This document shows, one piece after another, positions 1 through 9,242 of a stretch of DNA of 64,000 bases. A model generated the notes under the pieces. That model worked only from the letters and a program-made list of their open reading frames with translations, had not been told where the DNA came from and made no database searches. The stretch spans positions 186,001-250,000 of the forward strand of contig JADKDJ010000033.1 of assembly GCA_016718405.1 (NCBI GenBank), written 5' to 3'. Positions within the stretch are counted from its first letter, which is position 1. Each line of letters starts with the position of its first letter. Origin of the DNA: Candidatus Rhodoferax odensensis. GTDB lineage: Bacteria > Pseudomonadota > Gammaproteobacteria > Burkholderiales > Burkholderiaceae_C. Both the position numbers and the translations under genes were made by a program.

Positions 1-613
1 TCGCCTGTGCCATGGTGCTAGCCCCCTCGTCGGCCACGTCACGCACGCGAGCGGCCTGCGCGTTGGCTTGCTGCGCAGTGCGTGAGTTGTCCTGCACCGT
101 CGAGGAGAGCTCCTCCACGCTGGCGGCGGTCTGCTCCAGGTTGGCGGCTTGTTGCTCGGTGCGGTCCGACAGGTCACGGTTGCCCGCTGCCATGCTCTTG
201 CCCGCGTGCGCCACAAAAGCAGAGTTGCTGCGCACGTTGGCGACCATCGCTGAAATGGTGGCGCCGAGCTTGTTGACTTTGCCTGCCATGCTGGCCAACT
301 CGTCGTGGCCGCGGGTAGTGAGTTTTTGCCGCATGTCGCCGGCCACCATCAGGTCCAGCGCCTGTTGCACCTGATCCATGCTCTCGCGATAGCTCACATA
401 GAAGGCCGCCGCGAGATAGAGCCCAAGAACAGTGCCCCCGATACCAACCCAAACCGACAGCGTGGCATCGACGCGGTTGCCGCCGTCCCAAACGATCTGG
501 ACCAACAGGAACACCATCGGTAGCAATAGCGCCAGGGCCAGCAGCGCCAGCTTCGACCCGAATTGGCAACGTTGCATCAACCACAGGCCAGGGCGTAAAA
601 GCGTGCTGATCAT
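1..613 (-). CDS. Methyl-accepting chemotaxis protein, N-terminal part (runs off the window)
   Basis: Read on the minus strand from ATG at 613, with GGAG 8 nt upstream, the frame stays open for 204 codons to the window edge. It starts MISTLLRPGLWLM and has a hydrophobic segment near residues 22-42 and a second near residues 52-72. A HAMP-like stretch follows (LDLMVAGDMRQKL, DELASMAGKVN). Then comes the start of the helical signalling domain, with the MCP-typical GNRDLSDRTEQQAANLEQTA and SVEELSSTVQDNSRTAQQAN motifs. The periplasmic part between the two membrane segments is very short, so this receptor probably senses a membrane or cytoplasmic cue rather than a large periplasmic ligand (inference). 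The C-terminal signalling hairpin and methylation sites lie outside the window. Confidence 0.9.
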   Translation of the reverse strand, partial: MISTLLRPGLWLMQRCQFGSKLALLALALLLPMVFLLVQIVWDGGNRVDATLSVWVGIGGTVLGLYLAAAFYVSYRESMDQVQQALDLMVAGDMRQKLTTRGHDELASMAGKVNKLGATISAMVANVRSNSAFVAHAGKSMAAGNRDLSDRTEQQAANLEQTAASVEELSSTVQDNSRTAQQANAQAARVRDVADEGASTMAQA

Positions 614-835
614 CAAGGTGGCTCCAGGCTTATTGTTTGCTAACTTGGGGCATTTTTCCGCCTCTCAAGTCGTCCCGTTTGTCAGGCAACCCAATTTCAT
701 TCTACGCCCGCAATTGCGCATGGCGTGAAGCATTTTTGCGACAAAAGGGATGGCAACTGCGGCCAAATGGACCGATCAAGCCGGGCGCACGCGCCGACGA
801 CCCGTCTGGCGGTGGTGCCAAGGCCGCCCGCAGAA

Positions 836-1276
836 TCAGCCCAGCGCGTCGTTGACCTGATCGTTGAATTCGGCCAGGCTGACGGCGTCGCCAATCTCGC
901 GCGGCAATGCGTCACGCACCGAGAACACGCCCAGTATCTTGTCGCTGGGTGACACGATGGGCAAATGCCGGAAACCCCGCTCGATCATGATCAGCACCGC
1001 CTCCGACACTTTCATGTCGGGCCCCACGCTCTGCGGGTTGGGCGTCATCACATCGGCCACCTTGGTGGCTTGCGGATTGAGCGCCTTGGCCAGCACGCGG
1101 GTCATCAGGTCACGCTCGGTCAGGATGCCCAGCATGGCACCGGCCGTGTCGACAATGAGTACGCTGCCACAGTTGGCCTTGGTCATGACACAGGCGGCCT
1201 CCCAGACGCTGGCTTGCGGCGACAGGCTAACCAAGTGGCGCTGGGAGAGGGATTGAAAAACCGTACGTTCAGCCAT
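836..1276 (-). CDS. CBS-domain pair protein
   Basis: A 146-residue protein made almost entirely of two CBS motifs, at about residues 8-62 and 76-135 (GSVLIVDTAGAMLGILTERD and RHLPIVSPSDKILGVFSVRD). Paired CBS domains bind adenosyl compounds (AMP, ATP, SAM) and act as regulatory modules. No catalytic domain is fused here, so the partner is unknown. The start at 1276 is supported by AAAGGA about 9 nt upstream. It lies downstream of korB on the same strand with a 66-bp gap, so it could share a transcript with the kor operon, but nothing in the sequence links the functions. Confidence 0.85.
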   Translation of the reverse strand: MAERTVFQSLSQRHLVSLSPQASVWEAACVMTKANCGSVLIVDTAGAMLGILTERDLMTRVLAKALNPQATKVADVMTPNPQSVGPDMKVSEAVLIMIERGFRHLPIVSPSDKILGVFSVRDALPREIGDAVSLAEFNDQVNDALG

Positions 1277-1342
1277 GGTGAGAATCCTTTCTTCAGGTTT
1301 CTATCCTGCGCAGTGGGTTGAGACAGGAATGGAGCGCGGGCT

Positions 1343-2398
1343 TCAGCGCAGCGCAGCGTTGACTTTTTCCAGAACTTTGGAGCCCGGGCACAGTTGCTTC
1401 ACGCCCAAGGCGTTGAGTGGCGTGTCGCTGGTATTGAGCGACATGTGCAAGTCCGTCGCAATCGGGTCCAGGTACAGCAAGCCGGTCACCACTTCACCGC
1501 GCGCCTGGTGGGCGTTCATGTAGCTCAACGCGGCGTAGCGGTCGGTCGGGTCATAGTCGGGGTGGAGCTTGCGCAGGCGCAGCGTGGAGCCATCGTGCTG
1601 CTGCACATCGATCGTCTCGCCAGGCGCATACTGCGCCGTGATCTCGCTGCGCTGGGGCATGAAATCGATACGGCTAACCGCCTCGTTGTGCTGGCGCACA
1701 TAGTCGTAGCTCTTGGTGCTGCCACCGTGGTTGTTGAAAGTCACGCACGGGCTGATGACGTCAATGAAGGCCGCGCCGCCGTGGCCGATGGCGCCCTTGA
1801 TGAGCGGCACCAATTGCTCCTTGTCGCCCGAGAAACTGCGCGCCACGTAGGTGGCGCCCAGTTGCAGCGCCAGGCCCACCAGATCGACCGGGCTGTCGCT
1901 GTTGATGACACCCTTCTTGCTCTTGGAGCCACGGTCCGCCGTAGCCGAGAACTGCCCCTTGGTCAGGCCGTAGACACCGTTGTTCTCCACGATATAGGCC
2001 ATACGCACCCCACGGCGCATGGCGTTGGCGAATTGGCCCAGGCCGATCGAGGCCGAGTCGCCGTCGCCCGATACACCCAGGTACAGCAAGTCCCGATTGG
2101 CCAGGTTGGCACCGGTCAATACCGAAGGCATGCGCCCGTGCACCGTGTTGAAGCCATGCGAGGCGCCCAGGAAGTAATCTGGTGTCTTGGAGCTGCAGCC
2201 AATGCCCGAGAGCTTGGCCACGCGATGGGGCTCGATGTCAAGCTCCCAGCAGGCCTGGATGATGGCGGCAGAAATGGAGTCGTGTCCACAGCCCGCACAC
2301 AGGGTGGAAATGCGCCCCTCATAGTCGCGCCGGGTATAGCCGACCTTGTTCTGGGTGAGCGTGGGATGGTGCAGCTTGGGTTTGGCCAGGTAGGTCAT
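1343..2398 (-). CDS. korB: 2-oxoacid:acceptor oxidoreductase, beta (TPP-binding) subunit
   Basis: A 351-residue TPP-dependent subunit. The TPP/Mg site is the GDGD motif at 111-114, followed by NN at 139-140. Cysteines at 34, 37, 69 and 218 are placed like the four ligands of the [4Fe-4S] cluster in the beta subunits of 2-oxoacid:ferredoxin oxidoreductases (CAGCGH at 34-39, GIGCSS at 65-70, SPC at 216-218). The enzyme oxidatively decarboxylates a 2-oxoacid to its acyl-CoA. The start overlaps the korA stop by 4 nt (ATGA), indicating translational coupling. Together with korA and korC it matches the KorABC type described in Azoarcus evansii, which couples 2-oxoglutarate oxidation to NADP+. The substrate here is inferred; pyruvate or branched-chain oxoacids are not excluded. 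Confidence 0.88.
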   Translation of the reverse strand: MTYLAKPKLHHPTLTQNKVGYTRRDYEGRISTLCAGCGHDSISAAIIQACWELDIEPHRVAKLSGIGCSSKTPDYFLGASHGFNTVHGRMPSVLTGANLANRDLLYLGVSGDGDSASIGLGQFANAMRRGVRMAYIVENNGVYGLTKGQFSATADRGSKSKKGVINSDSPVDLVGLALQLGATYVARSFSGDKEQLVPLIKGAIGHGGAAFIDVISPCVTFNNHGGSTKSYDYVRQHNEAVSRIDFMPQRSEITAQYAPGETIDVQQHDGSTLRLRKLHPDYDPTDRYAALSYMNAHQARGEVVTGLLYLDPIATDLHMSLNTSDTPLNALGVKQLCPGSKVLEKVNAALR

Positions 2399-4233
2399 GC
2401 GGCCTCCTTTTGCGTCGAATTCAGTTCAGCCGGTTGCAGGTTCTTGCCGATCGCCTGCGTGATGAACCTTGCCGTGATGGGTGTGCCATCGTAGTGCAGC
2501 ACCTTGACCAGGCGCGCCGGGTCGATCGACAACTCGTTGACCAACATGCTGTGCATCTGGGCGTCGCGATTTTGCTCCACCACAAAAACTTTGTCGTGCT
2601 CGGCGATGAACTGCTCCACCGACGCGGGGAAGGGGAAGGCGCGCAGCCGCATCGCATCCAGATCGACGCCCTGCTGCGTCAGCACGTCCAGCGCTTCCTG
2701 CATGGCCGGGCTGGTCGAGCCGAAATACAGCACGCCCATGCGCGTCGGTCGTGCCGCCTTGCGCAGCACCGGTTGCGGCACGATGTCGGCGGCGGTCTTG
2801 AATTTGCGCAGCAGCCGTTCCATGTTGTAGATGTAGTCTGGCCCCTTCTCGGAGTAACGCGCATAGGGGTCGCGTGTTGTGCCACGCGTGAAGAAGCTAC
2901 CCTTGGTCGGGTGCGTGCCGGGATAGGTACGCCACGGAATGCCGTCGCCATCGACGTCCTTGTAGCGGCCAAAATCCTTGCCGGCTTCGAGCTCGGCGGC
3001 CGTCATGACCTTGCCACGGTCGTACTGACGCGCATCGTCCCACACAAAGGGCTTGCACAGGCGCTGGTTCATGCCGATGTCCAGGTCGGTCATCACGAAG
3101 ATTGGCGTTTGCAGCCGGTCGGCCAAATCCAGCGCGGCAGCCGAGTGCTCGAAACACTCATGCGGGTCCTCCGGGAACAGCAGCACATGCTTGGTGTCGC
3201 CGTGCGAGGCGTAGGCGCAGCTCAACAGGTCGGACTGCTGAGTACGTGTCGGCATCCCGGTGGACGGCCCCCCGCGCTGCACGTTGATGATGGTGACCGG
3301 GATCTCCGCAAAATAGGCTAAACCGATGAACTCGGTCATAAGGGAAATGCCTGGCCCCGAGGTCGCGGTAAACGCCCGCGCGCCGTTCCAGCCCGCGCCA
3401 ATCACCATGCCGATGGAGGCCAACTCGTCTTCGGCCTGCACGATGGCCACATTGCTGCGCCCAGTCTCGGCATCCACCCGGAACTTGTCGCAGTACTTCT
3501 GAAACGCTTCGGGCACCGAAGACGAGGGCGTGATCGGGTACCAGGCGGCGACGGTGGCGCCACCGTACACGCAGCCCAGCGCGGCGGCGCTGTTGCCGTC
3601 GGTAAAAATCTGGTCGCCCACCTTGTCGGCTCGGCGCACCCGGATTCCCAGCGGCGCGCGCATATGCTGCTTGACATAGTCGCGCCCCAGATGCAGCGCC
3701 CGAACATTGGAGTCGAGCAGCATCTCTTTGCCCCGGTACTGCTCGGCAAAGAGCTTCTCGAAGACCTCGGCCTCGACATCGAGCAGTACCGACAAGGCAC
3801 CCACATAGATGATGTTCTTGAACAACTGGCGCTGGCGCGGCTCGGAGTACGCGGTGTTGCTGATCTCGGTCAGTGGCATGCCAATGACCTCGATGTCTTT
3901 GCGGAACTTCGATTCCGGAATGGGCCGCGTGCTGTCGTAAAACAAGTAGCCGCCAGGCGTGATCTCGGCCACATCGGCATCCCAGGTCTGCGGGTTCATG
4001 GCGACCATCATGTCCACGCCGCCGCGCCGCCCCCCGTAGCCTTGTTCACACACCCGGGCCTCGTACCAGGTGGGCATGCCCTGAATGTTGCTGGGGAAAA
4101 TGTTGCGCGGACTGACCGGCACGCCCATTCGCATGATGGCCTTGGCAAACAGCTCGTTGGCAGAGGCCGAGCCCGAGCCGTTGACGTTGGCGAATTTGAT
4201 GACGAAGTCGTTGACTGCTTCAATCTTCTTCAT
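2395..4233 (-). CDS. korA: 2-oxoacid:acceptor oxidoreductase, fused gamma-alpha subunit
   Basis: A 612-residue protein. The N-terminal ~200 residues form the gamma domain (NGSGSASANELFAKA, GYGGRRGGVDMMVAMN). The rest is the alpha pyrimidine-binding/transketolase-like domain, containing YPITPSSSVPEAF near residues 230-243 and the family signature RGGPSTGMPTRTQQSDL. It pairs with KorB to form the TPP-containing catalytic unit. There are no ferredoxin-like CxxCxxC motifs in this subunit, so electrons must pass through the beta-subunit cluster to KorC. It overlaps korC upstream and korB downstream by 4 nt each (both ATGA), so the three proteins are probably made in equal amounts. Confidence 0.88.
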   Translation of the reverse strand: MKKIEAVNDFVIKFANVNGSGSASANELFAKAIMRMGVPVSPRNIFPSNIQGMPTWYEARVCEQGYGGRRGGVDMMVAMNPQTWDADVAEITPGGYLFYDSTRPIPESKFRKDIEVIGMPLTEISNTAYSEPRQRQLFKNIIYVGALSVLLDVEAEVFEKLFAEQYRGKEMLLDSNVRALHLGRDYVKQHMRAPLGIRVRRADKVGDQIFTDGNSAAALGCVYGGATVAAWYPITPSSSVPEAFQKYCDKFRVDAETGRSNVAIVQAEDELASIGMVIGAGWNGARAFTATSGPGISLMTEFIGLAYFAEIPVTIINVQRGGPSTGMPTRTQQSDLLSCAYASHGDTKHVLLFPEDPHECFEHSAAALDLADRLQTPIFVMTDLDIGMNQRLCKPFVWDDARQYDRGKVMTAAELEAGKDFGRYKDVDGDGIPWRTYPGTHPTKGSFFTRGTTRDPYARYSEKGPDYIYNMERLLRKFKTAADIVPQPVLRKAARPTRMGVLYFGSTSPAMQEALDVLTQQGVDLDAMRLRAFPFPASVEQFIAEHDKVFVVEQNRDAQMHSMLVNELSIDPARLVKVLHYDGTPITARFITQAIGKNLQPAELNSTQKEAA

Positions 4234-6173
4234 ACGGCCTCCAGCGCGCGGCGGCTTGCCTTGGCGTCACGACACTTCGGGCCCGCCTGCGTGGTGTTGA
4301 GCAGGAATTTCTGCATGTCCCACGCCCCGGTGGGACAGCGCTCGGCGCACAGACCGCAATGCAGGCAAACGTCTTCGTCTTTCACCATGACTCTTCCCGT
4401 TTTCAGGGCGCCCGACACATAGAGGTCTTGCGCCTGGTTACGCGCAGGTGCCTTCAGGCGCGTGCGCAAATCGGCTTCCTCACCATTGCTGGTGAAGGTG
4501 ATGCAATCCATGGGGCAGATGTCCACGCAGGCATCGCACTCGATGCAGGTGTGTTTGGTAAACACTGTCTGCACATCGCAGTTGAGGCAGCGGCTGGCCT
4601 CCTTGAAGGCGGTGGCGGCATCAAAGCCCAACTCCACCTCCACCTTGATGCTGGCCAGCGCCACCTCGGCCTTGGCCCATGGCACCTTGAAGCGCAAGTC
4701 GTTGGAAACGTCGTTGTCGTAGCTCCACTCATGAATACCCATCTTGGTGGACATCAGGTTGGTCATGGGTGCCGGGCGCTGGCGGATGTCTTCGCCATGC
4801 AGATGGCGGTCGATCGACACCGCCGCCTCGTGACCCTGCGCCACTGCGGTGATGATGTTCTTTGGGCCATAGGCCGCATCGCCACCAAAAAACACCTGGG
4901 GCAAAGTGGACTGAAAGGTGTCACCCAGCAGCTTGGGCAGGCCCCACTTGTCGAACTCGATGCCAACATCGCTCTCAATCCAGGGAAAGGCATTCTCCTG
5001 GCCCACCGCGATCAACACCACATCGCACGGCACCAGCACATCGGGCTCGCCGGTGGGCACCAGGCTGCGCTTGCCTTGGTCGTCATAGACGGCCTTGACG
5101 ATCTCAAAAACCATGCCGGTGAGCGTGCCGCCAGTGTGCTCAAAGGATTTGGGCACGTGAAAGTTGAGGATCGGGATGCCTTCGTGCAGCGCGTCTTCCT
5201 TCTCCCAGGGCGAGGCCTTCATTTCCTCGAAACCACTGCGCACGATCACCTTGACATCGGTGCCACCCAGACGGCGTGCCGAGCGGCAGCAGTCCATCGC
5301 GGTATTGCCGCCACCCAGCACAATGACTCGCTGGCCAATACGGGTGATGTGGCCAAAGGACACCGAGGCCAGCCAGTCGATGCCGATGTGGATGTTGTCG
5401 GCGATCTCGGTGCGCCCCGGTATCACCAGGTCACGCCCACGCGGTGCGCCGCAGCCGACAAACACCGCGTCGTAACCCTGCCCCAGTAACGCACGCATCG
5501 AGTCGACCCGTTGCCCACTCTTGAAGTTGACGCCCATATCGAGGATGTAGCCGGTCTCCTCGTCGATGACCGACTCGGGCAGGCGAAAGCGCGGGATCTG
5601 GCTGCGGATGAAACCGCCCGCCTTGGCCTCACCGTCGAACACGGTGATGTCGTAACCCAGCGGCGCCAGATCGCGCGCCACGGTAAGCGAGGCCGGTCCG
5701 GCGCCAATGCAGGCCACACGTTTGCCGTTCTTGGGGCCGATTTTGGGCATGCGGCCCTTCACGTCCTCTTTGTTGTCGGCCGCGACCCGCTTCAGGCGAC
5801 AGATCGCCACCGGTTCAGGATGCGCGCCGTTGCTCTCCTCGACCCGCCCGCGCCGACAGGCGGGCTCGCAGGGCCGGTCACAGGTGCGCCCGAGCACGCC
5901 GGGGAACACGTTGGACACCCAGTTGATCATGTACGCGTCGCCATAACGACCCTGCCCGATCAGGCGGATGTACTCGGGCACGGGGGTGTGGGCCGGACAG
6001 GCCCATTGGCAATCCACGACCTTGTGGAAGTACGCGGGATCAGCGGTATTGGTAGGCTGCAAAGGAGGCTCCTGGTCCGCAAACCGGCGACCACTGCCGG
6101 TCTGACGATGCCCAGAGTCTAAGCCGACACAGGCCCGCAAATCGATCGGGGATTCCCTCGGTGTGGTCACCAC
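4230..6173 (-). CDS. korC: FAD/NAD(P)-binding, two-[4Fe-4S] electron-transfer subunit of 2-oxoacid oxidoreductase (GltD-like)
   Basis: 647 residues with the fold order of the glutamate synthase small subunit. An N-terminal Cys-rich helical domain (CQWACP, CDRPCEPACRRG) is followed by an FAD site (GAGPASLTVARDL) and an NAD(P) site (VLGGGNTAMDCC near 293). The C-terminal ferredoxin domain has two CxxCxxCxxxCP clusters starting at residues 543 and 603. Fusion of a GltD-like flavoprotein with a ferredoxin tail next to korAB is how the KorC subunit of beta- and alphaproteobacterial 2-oxoglutarate:NADP+ oxidoreductase is built. The first 37 residues are poorly typical. An in-frame TTG at 6062 has AGGAG 6 nt upstream and gives a product starting MQPTNTADPAYF; I favour that as the true start. 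Confidence 0.85.
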   Translation of the reverse strand: MVTTPRESPIDLRACVGLDSGHRQTGSGRRFADQEPPLQPTNTADPAYFHKVVDCQWACPAHTPVPEYIRLIGQGRYGDAYMINWVSNVFPGVLGRTCDRPCEPACRRGRVEESNGAHPEPVAICRLKRVAADNKEDVKGRMPKIGPKNGKRVACIGAGPASLTVARDLAPLGYDITVFDGEAKAGGFIRSQIPRFRLPESVIDEETGYILDMGVNFKSGQRVDSMRALLGQGYDAVFVGCGAPRGRDLVIPGRTEIADNIHIGIDWLASVSFGHITRIGQRVIVLGGGNTAMDCCRSARRLGGTDVKVIVRSGFEEMKASPWEKEDALHEGIPILNFHVPKSFEHTGGTLTGMVFEIVKAVYDDQGKRSLVPTGEPDVLVPCDVVLIAVGQENAFPWIESDVGIEFDKWGLPKLLGDTFQSTLPQVFFGGDAAYGPKNIITAVAQGHEAAVSIDRHLHGEDIRQRPAPMTNLMSTKMGIHEWSYDNDVSNDLRFKVPWAKAEVALASIKVEVELGFDAATAFKEASRCLNCDVQTVFTKHTCIECDACVDICPMDCITFTSNGEEADLRTRLKAPARNQAQDLYVSGALKTGRVMVKDEDVCLHCGLCAERCPTGAWDMQKFLLNTTQAGPKCRDAKASRRALEAV

Positions 6174-6254
6174 TCAACAGTTTGTTGAGCCATCGCAAGC
6201 AAATCACCGCAAGCCAGCGTCGGCGCCCCGTGCCGCCCGGCAGAGGCCGCCACC

Positions 6255-6761
<507 letters not shown>

Positions 6762-6768
6762 ATCGGGC

Positions 6769-8823
6769 TCAGGCAAACTCAACAATGGGCTGGTCCACCG
6801 CCAGCGATTCGCCCTTGGCGGCCAAGACCTTGCCCACCACGCCATCAGCGGCGGCGAACAAGACGTTTTCCATCTTCATGGCTTCGATCACCGCCACCCG
6901 TTCCCCGGCCTGCACTTTCTGGCCCGGCTGCACCGCCACCTCCACCAGCAAACCCGGCATGGGCGACAGTACATAACGACTCATGTCTGGCGGCGCCTTG
7001 TAGGGCATCAACGCGTACAACTCGGCCGCGCGTTTGGACAACACCAGCGTATCGATCTGTGTGCCGTTGTGTGCCACGCGGATGGCAAGTGGGTTCTTGA
7101 ACGCCAAGGTGCCGCGCTCGACCTGGGCGGTGAACGGCTCGCCGTTGCAGGTGCCGCTGATGCGCACCTCACCAAGCCGGTACTTGCTACATAATTTATA
7201 GCTACGTTCACCCACCCTGATTGAGCTTGAGCCCGATTTGGCATCGAACTCGGTGACCACCACCTGGGTCGGCACATGTTGCCCCTGCTTACCCAAGGTC
7301 ACCACCACGAAGTCTTCGCCCACAGCGATCTCGTGCCCTTCAAGTTGGCCACTGATGGCAGTGGCGCGACCACGGTACCGACGGTGCACAAAGGCGGCAA
7401 TGGCCACCAGCAGACCCGCATCGTCATGCGGCACGTCTTCAGCCCTGAAGCCGTGGGCATAGTGCTCCGCAATAAAGCCGGTGTTGAAGTCGCCCTTGAC
7501 AAACTTGGGGTGTGCCAGCAGCGCCGCCTGGAACGGAATGTTGCTCGACACCCCGCGAATCACAAAGCCGTTGAGCGCTTCGCGCATCTTGGCAATGGCT
7601 TCGAGCCGATCCTTGCCATGCACGATCAGTTTGGCAATCATGGAGTCGTAGAACATCGGAATCTCGCCTCCATCCTGCACCCCGGTGTCCACCCGCACAC
7701 CCTGCCACTGGGTGACGTCGGCGGCAAACATGGTCTCAAGCGGTGGCTGAAAGCGCACCAGCCGCCCGGTGGACGGCAGGAAGCCGCGGAACGGGTCCTC
7801 GGCATTGATGCGGCACTCCATCGCCCAGCCATCACGCTTGACCTCCGCCTGCGTCAGCGGCAGCTTCTCACCCGCCGCCACGCGAATCATCAGTTCCACC
7901 AGGTCCAGCCCGGTGATGCACTCGGTCACCGGATGCTCCACCTGCAGCCGCGTATTCATCTCCAGAAAGTAAAAACTCTGGTCCTTGCCCACCACGAACT
8001 CCACCGTGCCTGCGCTCTGGTACTTGACCGCCTTGGCCAGCGCCACCGCCTGCTCGCCCATGGCCTTGCGGGTGGCCTCGCTGATGAAGGGGCTGGGCGC
8101 CTCCTCAATCACTTTCTGGTGGCGACGCTGGATCGAGCATTCACGCTCGTTGAGATACAACACGTTGCCGTGGCTGTCGCCAATGAGCTGAATCTCGATG
8201 TGGCGCGGCTCTTCGACAAACTTCTCGATGAAGACCCGGTCGTCGCCGAAGCTGTTGCGCGCCTCGTTGCGGCAACTGGTGAAACCTTCAAACGCCTCCT
8301 TGTCATTGAAGGCTACGCGCAAGCCCTTGCCACCGCCACCGGCGCTGGCCTTGATCATCACCGGGTAACCAATACCCTTGGCGATCTCGACCGCCTTCTC
8401 GGGCGTTTCGATCGCATCGTTCACGCCCGGAATGCAGTTGACTCCGGCCGCGCCGGCCAGCTTCTTGGACTCGATCTTGTCGCCCATGGCACCAATCGAA
8501 TAGTGCTTGGGGCCAATGAAAATGATGCCCTCCTCCTCCACGCGCTTGGAGAACTCAGCGTTTTCGCTCAAGAAGCCGTAACCCGGATGCACCGCCTGCG
8601 CGCCAGTCTGTTTGCAGGCGGCAATGATCTTGTCGGCCAATAAGTAACTCTCGCGACTAGGCGCCGGCCCGATGTGTACCGCCTCGTCAGCCAGCATCAC
8701 ATGGCGCGCGTCCTTGTCGGCCTCCGAGTAAACCGCCACAGTCTTGATGCCCATCTTGCGGGCAGTCTTGATGACGCGGCAGGCGATTTCACCGCGATTT
8801 GCGATCAGTATCTTTGTAAACAT
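6769..8823 (-). CDS. pccA: Propionyl-CoA carboxylase, biotin carboxylase/biotin carrier subunit alpha
   Basis: 684 residues. The N-terminal ~445 residues are a biotin carboxylase with ATP-grasp (start MFTKILIANRGEIACRV, GYGFLSENAEF, GGGGKGLR, EMNTRLQVEHPVTE). A PccA-type BT linker follows, then a C-terminal biotinyl domain with EAMKMEN; the biotinylated lysine would be Lys650. It forms the alpha6beta6-type carboxylase with PccB, making methylmalonyl-CoA from propionyl-CoA. The start is fixed by AGGAG 7 nt upstream. The operon with pccB, meaB and mcm argues for propionyl-CoA over acetyl- or geranyl-CoA as substrate. It is separated from pccB by an unusual 419-bp gap. Confidence 0.92.
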   Translation of the reverse strand: MFTKILIANRGEIACRVIKTARKMGIKTVAVYSEADKDARHVMLADEAVHIGPAPSRESYLLADKIIAACKQTGAQAVHPGYGFLSENAEFSKRVEEEGIIFIGPKHYSIGAMGDKIESKKLAGAAGVNCIPGVNDAIETPEKAVEIAKGIGYPVMIKASAGGGGKGLRVAFNDKEAFEGFTSCRNEARNSFGDDRVFIEKFVEEPRHIEIQLIGDSHGNVLYLNERECSIQRRHQKVIEEAPSPFISEATRKAMGEQAVALAKAVKYQSAGTVEFVVGKDQSFYFLEMNTRLQVEHPVTECITGLDLVELMIRVAAGEKLPLTQAEVKRDGWAMECRINAEDPFRGFLPSTGRLVRFQPPLETMFAADVTQWQGVRVDTGVQDGGEIPMFYDSMIAKLIVHGKDRLEAIAKMREALNGFVIRGVSSNIPFQAALLAHPKFVKGDFNTGFIAEHYAHGFRAEDVPHDDAGLLVAIAAFVHRRYRGRATAISGQLEGHEIAVGEDFVVVTLGKQGQHVPTQVVVTEFDAKSGSSSIRVGERSYKLCSKYRLGEVRISGTCNGEPFTAQVERGTLAFKNPLAIRVAHNGTQIDTLVLSKRAAELYALMPYKAPPDMSRYVLSPMPGLLVEVAVQPGQKVQAGERVAVIEAMKMENVLFAAADGVVGKVLAAKGESLAVDQPIVEFA

Positions 8824-9242
8824 AGTGCTCTCCTAACGTTATTCGGTCAGCGAATGCTGGCATTCGTTGTGGTGCTGGGTCGGTCCGCTTGACCGTGCTC
8901 CAAAGCTATGTGCTGAGCCCGCAGCAGGCTTGGGGTATCCGTCTGCGCTCATGTCCCCCGGTCCAGGGCTGAAGCCCCGGCCCTCCTCCTTGACTTCGCT
9001 ACGACAGACACCCCAAGCCCGCCGCTGCGAACAGTCTCCTCTGTGCGCGGCCAAACCAAGCCACTGAGAGATCAGGCTGCCTGGGTGTTCTGCGTAGGTC
9101 AAGGAGGAGGCCGCAGGCCGGGGGACACGGAGCAGAGCACCCAGGCGGCCTGATCTCGCGCCAAGCAGGCGTGATCTCGCGCAAGCAAGGGCAATCTCTC
9201 ACACAGCAAACAAGCACGCAAGCAAGACATTCGCGTCAAGCC
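8824..9242. other. 419-bp non-coding gap inside the pcc operon
   Basis: Between the pccB stop and the pccA start. Short frames exist on both strands, but none has a recognisable domain or ribosome binding site. Most of the gap is occupied by the inverted-repeat element at 8952-9157. The last ~80 bp before pccB (9160-9242) hold short A-rich direct-repeat-like runs (ATCTCGCG, CAAGCA) without clear meaning. Confidence 0.6.
8952..9157. repeat. Compound inverted-repeat element in the pccB-pccA spacer
   Basis: Two nested sets of inverted repeats. Arms at 9068-9087 and 9138-9157 are reverse complements at 19 of 20 positions, with 50 bp between them. A second, looser pair is 8952-8994 (TGTCCCCCGG ... 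CCTCCTCCTTGAC) against 9098-9127 (GTCAAGGAGGAGG ... CCGGGGGACA). In RNA the 20-bp arms would form a strong hairpin between the pccB and pccA reading frames. It could be a repeated intergenic element, an mRNA-processing or stability element, or a partial terminator that sets the PccB:PccA ratio. No T-run follows, so a simple rho-independent terminator is unlikely. Confidence 0.6.

Noticed and set aside
8839..9102. Minus-strand frame of 87 codons in the pccB-pccA spacer
   Set aside because: No domain and no ribosome binding site, and the sequence is made up mostly of the inverted-repeat element.
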